Source: Nostoc sp. TCL240-02
GTDB taxonomy: Bacteria; Cyanobacteriota; Cyanobacteriia; Cyanobacteriales; Nostocaceae
Direction: 5' to 3'
NCBI RefSeq assembly: GCF_013343235.1
Contig: NZ_CP040094.1
Location: 4,030,501-4,094,500 of the forward strand
DNA length: 64,000 nucleotides
The notes under the pieces are model-generated. The model ran no database searches. It had not been told where the DNA came from and was given only the letters and a program-made list of their open reading frames with translations. How positions within the stretch are numbered: position 1 is the stretch's first letter; every line of letters starts with the position of its first letter. This document shows positions 1 through 7,344 of the stretch, piece after piece. The translations under genes and the position numbers were made by a program.

Positions 1-38
1 TTTTTATTCACTTAAGTACTTGTGCAAAGCTATACGCT

Positions 39-65
39 GTAGGGCAATTCGTGAATTGCCCCTAC
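39..65. repeat. Short dispersed palindrome (GTAGGGGCAATTC family)
   Basis: An imperfect palindrome built on GTAGGGCAATTC and GAATTGCCCCTAC. A close relative lies at 38835-38862. Both sit in gene-free DNA, as expected of the short hairpin repeats scattered through Nostoc-type genomes. Confidence 0.7.
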
Positions 66-274
66 GGTAAATCGTGGCTTTCACTGCTTTTTTGCCTACT
101 GAAGTTTGTCAGCACACAGCAAAGCGAAAATCACCTATCCCTGAAAATCGGCTCAACTTCATGATTCTTAATCATGCTAGGTTCCTCTAGTGGCTGACAG
201 AAGTCCCACAATCCAATAGGCTGATCTTAAAGTGGTAATTTTTCACTGAGTCGTAAGAACTACCTATACAGAAA

Positions 275-604
275 ATGTCTCTTAAAATAGTCCAGAACTT
301 TGATGGCAGTTTCACTCTGGAAGCACAAGCCCAAGAAACTTTGTTCAACTTATTGACAAGCGATGCTTTCTTAAATCAAATTCGTCAACAATTGCAGTGT
401 GAGCAAGTTAAATTTACAGAATTGATTTTTCAACCAGTTCCTTATAGCTTAACTACAACTAAAGGAATGCCAGCAGAGTTTGAAAAGTATCATGAATCTG
501 ATGAATATGCCATCATCAATGTACCACCAAATTTCATGTTTAGTGCTAAAATTTTTAAACCCAGTCGCCTTTGTGCAATTTACCAAAAATTGGGTAATGG
601 GTAA
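275..604 (+). CDS. Hypothetical protein, 109 aa
   Basis: A 109-residue reading frame opening with ATG 275 and ending just before a GIY-YIG gene on the same strand. I do not recognise the family. The protein is soluble-looking, with no signal peptide or membrane segment. The middle has mixed alpha/beta character and the last third carries a proline/asparagine stretch (NVPPNF). There is no clear Shine-Dalgarno before the ATG, which is common in cyanobacteria. The 73-bp gap to the next gene would allow co-transcription. It is kept as a gene because codon use looks like its neighbours and no competing frame is present, but function is unknown. Confidence 0.6.
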   Translation: MSLKIVQNFDGSFTLEAQAQETLFNLLTSDAFLNQIRQQLQCEQVKFTELIFQPVPYSLTTTKGMPAEFEKYHESDEYAIINVPPNFMFSAKIFKPSRLCAIYQKLGNG

Positions 605-677
605 TTTTAAAGATAAATTTTTCCCTAATTAGCAATTTTCCATTCTGAAGGCAAATAGTAAGTTTGATATTTGATAT

Positions 678-1226
678 ATGGGTCTTGAAATAAATCTTTC
701 TTCTTTGGCAACCCTGGAATACATTCCTTACATTGATGATAGCGGTCAATTACCTGAACAATTTCAAGGTAAAATCGGGGTATATGCTATTTTTGACCAA
801 GAAAAAGTGCTGCAATTTGTAGGATACTCTCGTGATGTTTATCTCAGCCTCAAGCAGCATTTAGTCCGTCAGCCACAGCAATGCTATTGGATCAAAGTTC
901 AAACTATTGAACGCCCTAGTCGCACAGTTTTAGAAAATACTGAAAATGCTTGGATTGCTGAAAATGGCAGTGTCCCTTGGGGAAATGGGGATCAAAAGGA
1001 AAAATGGACTCATCCCATTGATGTAAAATTGATAATGACACCTGAAGAACAGGCAAAATATCAAAATCCAGCTAATGATGAATTAGCACAAATGAAAATT
1101 ATTAAAAATGTGGCGCGGAGAGTAGAAGCAGAAATTTCAACGCAATTATTAGAAGTGCGTGGTTTGCAAATGCAAGTTCGCTTCAATCCTAAATTGAAAG
1201 AAGAAGGTTTATTAGATTTGAAATGA
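678..1226 (+). CDS. GIY-YIG nuclease family protein
   Basis: A 182-residue protein whose first half matches the GIY-YIG fold. IGVYAIFD (about residues 33-40) stands for the GIY strand and FVGYSRDV (about 48-55) for the YIG strand plus the following helix, which carries the usual Arg. A conserved Glu further on (ENTENAW region) could be the metal ligand. GIY-YIG domains cut DNA in repair, restriction and mobile elements, but short cyanobacterial single-domain versions like this have no established role. The C-terminal half (about 120-182) is charged and helical. It lies between an unknown small gene and a Ser/Thr kinase gene, 47 bp upstream of the latter. Fold assignment is fairly secure; nuclease activity is not proven. 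Confidence 0.75.
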   Translation: MGLEINLSSLATLEYIPYIDDSGQLPEQFQGKIGVYAIFDQEKVLQFVGYSRDVYLSLKQHLVRQPQQCYWIKVQTIERPSRTVLENTENAWIAENGSVPWGNGDQKEKWTHPIDVKLIMTPEEQAKYQNPANDELAQMKIIKNVARRVEAEISTQLLEVRGLQMQVRFNPKLKEEGLLDLK

Positions 1227-1273
1227 AGGTTGTTTTGGGAAAACTATCTTATGAATATCGCTTATAATCTCCC

Positions 1274-2737
1274 ATGACAATACAGCTGCTAAACGATCGC
1301 TATCAAGTTATCCGCACACTGGGCGCTGGTGGGTTTGGTGAAACCTATCTAGCAGAAGATACCTATATGCCCTCAAAGCGCCGTTGTGTGGTTAAACAGC
1401 TAAGACCAATTCACAATAATCCCCAGATTTACCAGTTAGTGCAAGAGAGGTTTCAACGGGAAGCAGCTATTCTCGAAGAACTCGGTGGTGCAAATGACCA
1501 AATTCCAGCATTGTATGCCTATTTTTCCTCTGGCGGACAATTTTACTTAGTCCAGGAGTGGGTTGAAGGTGATACCCTAACTGGAAAAGTTCAAAAGCAG
1601 GGGCTATTTAGTGAAGGTGCTGTCCAGGAATTATTCATGAATTTATTACCCGTCCTGGATTATGTTCACTCTAAGCACATCGTTCACCGCGATATTAAAC
1701 CGGATAACATCATTGTGCGTCATCGTGATGGTAAACCAGTGCTGATTGATTTTGGCGCTATCCGGGAGTCAATGGGAACTGTAGTAAATTCTCAAGGCAA
1801 TCCTACAAGTTCGATTGTGATTGGTACACCTGGCTATATGCCGAGCGAACAAGCCGCAGGTAGGCCAGTTTATTCGAGTGATTTATACAGTTTAGGAATG
1901 ACGATAATTTATTTACTCACTGGTAAACAGGCGCAACAACTAGAGACGGATTCCCAGACGGGTGAAATTGTGTGGCGACAGTATGCGAGTCATGTTAGTC
2001 CAATCATAGCAGGAGCGATTGATAAAGCGATCGCATATCATCCGCGCGATCGCTACCCCACAGCTAGAGCAATGCTGGATACTTTACAGAACATCGCAAA
2101 TCCAATTCCACCAACGCAACCTATCTTGACTCAACCAACTATAATTTCTGCACCACCACCCCAGACAGTGGCTGTCAAACCACGGCCTAATCCTCAAGGT
2201 AATAGTCAGAATAATATCCTTTTGGGCAGTTTGATTGCAGGTGGGCTAATCGGTGTATCTGTGATTATTAGCCAGGTATTAACAAAACCTACTCAATCTA
2301 CAGCAGACAAAACGGTGTTACCTTCAGAAACACCCTCAACTGTTCCAAGCCCGGTGATAGAAACTCCTAAATTTATACCAACTACCTCATCTGTTCCTAC
2401 TCAAATTACACCCACTCCAAAGACATCAATACCGCCAGTTGACACCACGGCTGTCAACACTTATTTATGGCTTTCCCAAAGACTTGTAACTGATTCAGAT
2501 TTGGATGGTAAAGACGGTTTTGAACTAGATATTATGCGAAATTCGATTTTTGCTAGTCATGGCCGCCGTTTTGATACTCCTGAATTGCAAAATTACTTTA
2601 ATAACCAACCTTGGTATCGTCCTATATATTCACCACGAGCATTTCCATCTAAACTGCTGTCAAAATTAGAGCAGCAGAATGTCGAGTATATCAACAAATA
2701 TCAAGATCGTTACGGCTTGAGATATTTTAAGAAATAA
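1274..2737 (+). CDS. Membrane-anchored Ser/Thr protein kinase with C-terminal YARHG domain
   Basis: A 487-residue Hanks-type kinase. The glycine loop GAGGFGETYLAED, the ATP-binding lysine in VVKQL, the catalytic loop HRDIKPDNIIV, the metal-binding DFGAI and the activation-segment GTPGYMPSEQ are all present, so the kinase (about residues 8-270) should be active. A proline/threonine-rich linker follows, then one membrane helix (about 315-335), a second Pro/Thr-rich linker, and a C-terminal domain with an ASHGRRF core matching the YARHG family. With one helix the YARHG domain would lie outside the cytoplasmic membrane and could act as sensor or cell-wall-binding module; that is inference. Substrate unknown. 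The 47-bp gap from the GIY-YIG gene permits shared transcription. Confidence 0.9.
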   Translation: MTIQLLNDRYQVIRTLGAGGFGETYLAEDTYMPSKRRCVVKQLRPIHNNPQIYQLVQERFQREAAILEELGGANDQIPALYAYFSSGGQFYLVQEWVEGDTLTGKVQKQGLFSEGAVQELFMNLLPVLDYVHSKHIVHRDIKPDNIIVRHRDGKPVLIDFGAIRESMGTVVNSQGNPTSSIVIGTPGYMPSEQAAGRPVYSSDLYSLGMTIIYLLTGKQAQQLETDSQTGEIVWRQYASHVSPIIAGAIDKAIAYHPRDRYPTARAMLDTLQNIANPIPPTQPILTQPTIISAPPPQTVAVKPRPNPQGNSQNNILLGSLIAGGLIGVSVIISQVLTKPTQSTADKTVLPSETPSTVPSPVIETPKFIPTTSSVPTQITPTPKTSIPPVDTTAVNTYLWLSQRLVTDSDLDGKDGFELDIMRNSIFASHGRRFDTPELQNYFNNQPWYRPIYSPRAFPSKLLSKLEQQNVEYINKYQDRYGLRYFKK

Positions 2738-3405
2738 GTTTAAGCAAGAGGCAACTGGAAAGAAGGCTTTCTGAATTTTACTGAGTTTTTTCAAAAATCA
2801 ATCAAATATAAGCCTTATATGTTGGCAGGGGCTTACTAGTGTAAGCGGTTACACTCGATACATTTATTGCAAATATTCTTGTAAATGCTATAACTTCTAA
2901 GTATATTAGCTTGAACTTATCAAAGGATTTCTTGCTACTTATTAGATAATATCTAGGTTGTCTAGTGTAATATACTAGACTTATGACTAAATATTTAATA
3001 GCCTAAAATAGCTAGATATTAGAGACTAGTCCTACCGAAGCCTATATAGAGTGAGAGCTAAACTGTTTTTTTCTACGCCAAATTCCATCTCTAGATACTA
3101 GGCCGTTTCAGAACCAGGCATTTATATTTAATATATAAAATTGCTATCTCGAAGATTAGTAATCCATAAGTTAAAGAAATGCCATTTTTATAATTTCTTT
3201 GTTATTTTGTATTTAACGGGACAGTTCTTCCCGATTTGGTGGGCTTAAATAACAATTAGTTAGACAATTTCCCTCCAAAGATCCATGTAAATTCTTTGCA
3301 TTGTGCTTATTTTTCTGCATAATTTCCAAGCATAATGCAAATTGGCTCGACAGATTAGATGGTAATATTCCATTCGGCAAATAGTTCATCTACACAAGGA
3401 AAACC
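2738..3405. other. 668-bp AT-rich intergenic region with two perfect inverted repeats
   Basis: No coding frame was recognised. Two compact palindromes stand out. At 2838-2855 AGTGTAA and TTACACT flank a 4-nt centre. At 2960-2980 GTCTAGT and ACTAGAC flank a 7-nt centre. Both have 7-bp perfect arms and could be operators or hairpins for the Mo-nitrogenase-like gene downstream. Neither has a T-run, so they are unlikely to be terminators. Confidence 0.5.
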
Positions 3406-3777
3406 TTGCCTACTACTATGCTTAAAATCAAGAATCAGCGTATTTTTTTGCCTGCGTTTATTCAACCTTTAGGACAAAATAATCTAGCAGATAGCAAAAA
3501 GGAATTAGATAAACCTAAATTAGATTTATTGCAACCATTACGTCAATGGCTGGATGAAATTGAGATTCAGAATCAGAAATTAGCGAAATTTATTGCTAAA
3601 CTGATTCCTGCTCAGTGTCCATTCGAGCGTGATATCAAGCTTTTTGGTCGCAAAATAGGACACATTCCGCCAATGTGCAAGCTCAATCCACTTTATAACG
3701 AACTTGTCTACTTGCGTTTTCGCGCTTTGTGTTATTTAGTAGATCAGTGTGGAGAGGATATTCAATCCTACTGCTGA
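3406..3777 (+). CDS. Mo-dependent nitrogenase C-terminal-like protein
   Basis: A 123-residue protein that I assign to the cyanobacterial family annotated as Mo-dependent nitrogenase-like (Mo-nitro_C). Recognisable pieces are LLQPLRQWLDEIEI, the cysteine in IPAQCPFERD, GRKIGHIPPMCKLNPLYNE and the arginine-rich RFRALCYL. Its role is unknown; the family name comes from a domain and does not mean nitrogenase activity. The start drawn is TTG 3406, five bases after AAGGA (3396-3400). The in-frame ATG at 3418 is the alternative but would leave a 17-base gap to that Shine-Dalgarno. A cupin gene follows after 21 bp, so the two probably form an operon. No nif genes are nearby. Confidence 0.8.
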   Translation: MPTTMLKIKNQRIFLPAFIQPLGQNNLADSKKELDKPKLDLLQPLRQWLDEIEIQNQKLAKFIAKLIPAQCPFERDIKLFGRKIGHIPPMCKLNPLYNELVYLRFRALCYLVDQCGEDIQSYC

Positions 3778-3798
3778 ACATAACTAGAAAAACGCAAC

Positions 3799-4071
3799 AT
3801 GGAAATTCAAATTGAGCATCGGCCCAGACAAGAACGCCTCAATGAATTGGGTGTCTATAAATGGGATATTTGGAGAAAGGAAGTCTCAAAATTCCCTTGG
3901 ACTTATGATTCTCAAGAAACTTGTTACTTTTTGGAAGGCGATGTGGTTGTTACTCCTGATGGTAAACAGCCAGTTCAAATGGGTAAAGGCGATTTGGTGA
4001 TTTTTCCGGCTGGAATGTCCTGTATCTGGGAAATTACAAGCGACGTGAAAAAACATTATTACTTTGATTAG
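3799..4071 (+). CDS. Single-domain cupin protein (DUF861/cupin_3 type)
   Basis: A 90-residue protein that is one conserved beta-barrel. The run WRKEVSKFPWTYDSQETCYFLEG-type strand pair, the turn PDGKQPVQMGKGDLVIFPAG and the closing strand CIWEI are typical of the (S)-ureidoglycine aminohydrolase-like cupin_3 family. Many members bind a metal or a small ligand, but substrate cannot be read from the sequence. It starts 21 bp after the Mo-nitrogenase-like gene and most likely shares its transcript. A shorter overlapping frame in another phase is only a shadow. Confidence 0.85.
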   Translation: MEIQIEHRPRQERLNELGVYKWDIWRKEVSKFPWTYDSQETCYFLEGDVVVTPDGKQPVQMGKGDLVIFPAGMSCIWEITSDVKKHYYFD

Positions 4072-4521
4072 TCAATAGTTAAGATTGATCCCCGTTCTCT
4101 TCTTGATGATCTACAAAATCAACACCTCACAACATCTCATAAATTTAGGTTTTTATTATAGGTAGGGTTCGCAACGAGTATCGTAGGATAAAGTAGCATA
4201 TTTGGTAAATTGCTTATATCCATATCTGTCAAAACTCGTTGCGACTCCATTACCTAAACAATATTCATAAAAATAAATAGCCCCATTTTCTGCATATTTG
4301 GCAGAAAGTTGATGGCAGATATCTAAAAATATGAAAGTCATTGATCCCCAACAATTTTAGCGAAGTCGGGGATCTTGCTATTGAAATTTATCATAGCGCT
4401 CGCTACTACTGCGAATCTTGGGAGTTCATAATCAAGTTAGTGGGAGTTTAGTTACAGAAGATGCTATTCAGCAGAGAAGGGTTTCGTCTTACCACAATTT
4501 TATTGAGGAAAATCATTAAAA
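4072..4521. other. 450-bp intergenic region with a spaced inverted repeat
   Basis: No gene is supported. Ten-base perfect arms CGCAACGAGT (4170-4179) and ACTCGTTGCG (4234-4243) are separated by 54 bp. A 61-codon minus-strand frame covers this inverted repeat, but it has no recognisable family, no convincing ribosome site and biased composition, so it is not called. Confidence 0.5.
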
Positions 4522-5268
4522 ATGTTACTGCATTTGAGTACTTGGCAAGAAGTCGAAGCTTATTTACAGCAGTCAAAGGGGATTATTTTCCCTATTGGTT
4601 CTACAGAACAACATGGGCCAACGGGGTTAATTGGTACTGATGCCATTTGTGCAGAAGCGATCGCAGCTGGTGTGGGTGATGCAACTGGCGCGATCGTTGC
4701 CCCTACAATTAATGTGGGCATGGCACTGCATCATACTGCTTTTCCTGGCACAATCAGTCTGCGTCCTAGCACATTAATTCAAGTAGTTCGAGATTATGTA
4801 ACTTGTTTAGCCAAAGCTGGTTTTAGCAAGTTCTACTTTATCAACGGACACGGTGGTAATATTGCCACCCTCAAAGCGGCGTTCTCCGAAACTTATGCCC
4901 ATTTAGAAGATTTGCAGATTGCCAATGCTCAACAGGTACAGTGTCAAGTGGCAAACTGGTTTATGTGCGGTTCTGTATATAAGCTAGCTAAAGAATTATA
5001 TGGGGATCAAGAAGGTTCTCATGCAACACCAAGTGAAGTAGCCCTCACCCAATACGTTTATCCACAAGTGATTAAGCAAGCACCCCTTTCACCAGAAGTT
5101 GCAAGCGGACACAGGATTTATAGTGCGGCTGACTTTCGAGTACGTTATTCAGATGGACGTATGGGATCAAATCCTGGTTTAGCAACACCAGAACACGGAA
5201 AGCAATTTTATGATTTGGCGGTGAAAGAACTCAGCAATGGATATTTGGAATTTGTGAACGCAGATTGA
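4522..5268 (+). CDS. Creatininase family amidohydrolase
   Basis: A 248-residue protein of full family length. The metal-binding signature is complete: IGSTEQHGP (Glu29, His31), the following Asp40 in GTDAI, FINGHGGN (His110) and the downstream Glu164 in QEGSHATPSE. These ligands match the two-metal site of creatininase and of related enzymes such as mycofactocin- and riboflavin-pathway amidases. The family cuts or makes amide bonds of small nitrogen compounds. The true substrate cannot be told from sequence and creatinine itself is unlikely in a cyanobacterium. The gene stands alone on its strand, followed by a G-rich low-complexity tract. Confidence 0.9.
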   Translation: MLLHLSTWQEVEAYLQQSKGIIFPIGSTEQHGPTGLIGTDAICAEAIAAGVGDATGAIVAPTINVGMALHHTAFPGTISLRPSTLIQVVRDYVTCLAKAGFSKFYFINGHGGNIATLKAAFSETYAHLEDLQIANAQQVQCQVANWFMCGSVYKLAKELYGDQEGSHATPSEVALTQYVYPQVIKQAPLSPEVASGHRIYSAADFRVRYSDGRMGSNPGLATPEHGKQFYDLAVKELSNGYLEFVNAD

Positions 5269-5328
5269 AGGAGGCAAGGGGGCAAGGGGAAAGGGGCAGG
5301 GGGCAGGGGAGCAGGGGGTAAGGGGCAG
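5269..5328. repeat. G-rich low-complexity tract
   Basis: A run of GGGGCA/GGGGAA-like units directly after the creatininase stop codon. Similar tracts occur at 6054-6103 and, as the C-rich complement, at about 44441-44498. No function is evident. Confidence 0.8.
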
Positions 5329-5439
5329 AAAGTAGAAACTCTATCTAATGTGTGAGTGCTGCTTTACCCTTTCCCTTTCCCCCTTAACCGAAAAGTATTG
5401 GGGCTACGCACGCCTACGCACTAATTCCTACAAGTAAGC

Positions 5440-6042
5440 TCAAAATTTATTTTTTAATTGCCGCAATTGCCACATTTTCCAGAAATAGCTAGAAATCCAA
5501 TTGGTAATCATGTGAGCGACAATCGGCACTAATAGGTTGCCCGTAAGCAAGGCGCTATATGCCAATACCATCCCAACAATTGTTGCCCAAATTACATAAG
5601 GCCATTGTTGAGAACCACTAAAATGCAAGATGCCAAAGCAAAAACTAGATACAATGACAGCCAGATGATCTAATCCTAAAGCTGACAGCATTACACCCCG
5701 AAATAACAATTCTTCACTCAACCCCGGTAGTAAACCGAGCCAAATTAAGTCTGGTAAGGCTAAGGGCTTCAGTACGACTTCTAGATAATAATCTGCACTT
5801 TTACGATAGGGAGTCCAAACGCGATAAGCTATGCCACTTAAGGCGGTGATGACGAATCCCAATCCTATACCCAACAGCAAATCTTTCTCGTCCCACTTCC
5901 AGGAAAATAGGGAAAAGTTACCAAAGTGCAACGAGAGTTTGGCGACTATCAACAAAATGATTGCAGTCGCTCCCATTGCCCCAAGTACTTGGATGCGTGT
6001 CAGATATGGAATTTCTGGCTCTTGTTTTTGTTGTTCAACCAC
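5440..6042 (-). CDS. CPBP family intramembrane glutamic endopeptidase
   Basis: A 200-residue membrane protein of the Abi/CPBP (Rce1-like) family. The three catalytic motifs are intact: EELLFR (Glu110-Glu111, Arg115), FGILH (His140) and HMITN (His177, Asn181). Five to six hydrophobic segments fill the rest, starting about residue 18. The family cuts peptides inside the membrane. Cyanobacterial members have been linked to bacteriocin self-immunity or protein maturation, but no partner gene is present here. It lies downstream of the DUF3326 gene on the same strand with an 80-bp gap filled by a G-rich tract. Confidence 0.9.
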   Translation of the reverse strand: MVEQQKQEPEIPYLTRIQVLGAMGATAIILLIVAKLSLHFGNFSLFSWKWDEKDLLLGIGLGFVITALSGIAYRVWTPYRKSADYYLEVVLKPLALPDLIWLGLLPGLSEELLFRGVMLSALGLDHLAVIVSSFCFGILHFSGSQQWPYVIWATIVGMVLAYSALLTGNLLVPIVAHMITNWISSYFWKMWQLRQLKNKF

Positions 6043-6053
6043 GGGTTTTTAGG

Positions 6054-6103
6054 AGAAGGGGGCAGGGGCAGGGGCAAGGGGAAGGGGCAAGGGGAGATTG
6101 GTT
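6054..6103. repeat. G-rich low-complexity tract
   Basis: Repeats of GGGGCA and GGGGAA between the CPBP protease start and the DUF3326 stop. It is the same sequence type as 5269-5328. Confidence 0.8.
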
Positions 6104-6123
6104 TGTAGCTGTGATTCAGGGAG

Positions 6124-7206
6124 TTAGTATAAATTTAACTCCTTACTTTTAATTACTGGCTGCAAAGGTGATAGTTTGGGACGGAGAGCGGAGGGGTTAA
6201 TGCCTGCTTTGTGTGCTACTAATACGCCTACTGCTTCTAAATATGAGTTTACCTGTATAACTTTGATCCCCAACGGTTGGGGAGGAACTTTGATTAGAGT
6301 TTTATTTTCTTCTACTGTAATTATTTGGCATCGTCTTTGGCTTAAACTCAGTAAAGCACTGCTACCACAAGCATTTGCAGGTGCGATCGCAGCATCCACT
6401 TCATCTGCCCAAATATCTCCTTTTTCTGATGCAATCGCTGCTTTATCTATTATAAATTGTGGGGCACGACTTAATCCTACAAGGACGCACGGCAAAAAAG
6501 TATAGCCCAATTCTTCGGCGGCGGAACGGGGAGATAAATCAGGTTGTGGAGGTTCGCTCAAAAGGGCGGGAGAATGGGCGCAAGGAATTTGAAAGGTTCG
6601 CACTAGCAAATGACTAATTACGGCTTCTGCACCCGCTAAGGGATCAACGCCTTCACCGTGGCGATATTTTTGTACTGCTTCTGAGTCCATATCATCGGGG
6701 AAACGGGCAACAACTGCGATCGCTTCTGCCCCCGCTTTTTTAATTAATATCTCAGCTGCCCGTAATAAACTATCCGGGTTGCCAATTGTTCCCCAACTCG
6801 CTCCCGATGCTGTAGTCCGTAATTCTACATTTAATGGTGCATCTGTAATTACATAATCTGTTAAGGTCAATCCTAGAGTTGCTCTGACTGCATCGGCTGC
6901 TTGTATATGTCGTAGCCGTAACTCTGGCTCAATGGCTTGGTCTAAAAGCAAACCTACTTTGTTGCTGCGGACTGGACGCAAACCCCAGCATCCAGAGGCG
7001 AATTTGTCAAGTCCGTAACCTTCAACATAAGAAGCATTTGGCAGATTCCAATACAAACTTGCGCCATTCATGACATTGGGGTGAGTAATTAGGCGATCGC
7101 AAACCTGTGCTATAACTTTGGCAACAGGCAAAGCATCTCCTGCATAACCCCCAATGGCAGCCCCAATGCCAGTTGGTACGATTAAAATAGCGGTGTATGG
7201 ACGCAT
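6124..7206 (-). CDS. DUF3326 family protein
   Basis: A 360-residue soluble protein that I recognise as the DUF3326 family, shared by cyanobacteria and plastid-bearing plants. Characteristic stretches are the N-terminal IVPTGIGAAIGGYAGDA, the glycine-rich GLDKFASGCWGLRP, DYVITDAPLNVELR and CGSSALLSLSQRR. There are no membrane segments. The repeated Gly/Asp-rich loops suggest a nucleotide- or cofactor-binding enzyme, but no reaction is established, so no function is given. It sits upstream of the CPBP protease gene on the minus strand. The start at 7206 (MRPYTAIL) fits the family N-terminus. Confidence 0.85.
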   Translation of the reverse strand: MRPYTAILIVPTGIGAAIGGYAGDALPVAKVIAQVCDRLITHPNVMNGASLYWNLPNASYVEGYGLDKFASGCWGLRPVRSNKVGLLLDQAIEPELRLRHIQAADAVRATLGLTLTDYVITDAPLNVELRTTASGASWGTIGNPDSLLRAAEILIKKAGAEAIAVVARFPDDMDSEAVQKYRHGEGVDPLAGAEAVISHLLVRTFQIPCAHSPALLSEPPQPDLSPRSAAEELGYTFLPCVLVGLSRAPQFIIDKAAIASEKGDIWADEVDAAIAPANACGSSALLSLSQRRCQIITVEENKTLIKVPPQPLGIKVIQVNSYLEAVGVLVAHKAGINPSALRPKLSPLQPVIKSKELNLY

Positions 7207-7263
7207 ATTGAGTTATGAGTTATGAATCAGAAGCCATCAAATACTAACTCCTAATTCTTATAC

Positions 7264-7283
7264 AGACGCGATTAATTGCGTCT
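7264..7283. repeat. Short REP-like palindrome (AGACGCGAT family)
   Basis: AGACGCGATTAATTGCGTCT, an imperfect 20-bp palindrome. Family members occur at 16834, 23173, 29138, 32544 and 44276, all outside genes. Confidence 0.75.
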
Positions 7284-7344
7284 CTAATTCTAAAAGTTGT
7301 TTGAAAAGTGTTTCACTGTAACTTTAGGCACTTTTCAATCCACC

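Noticed and set aside
4156..4341. 61-codon minus-strand frame
   Set aside because: No recognised family, no ribosome site, and it covers a long inverted repeat.
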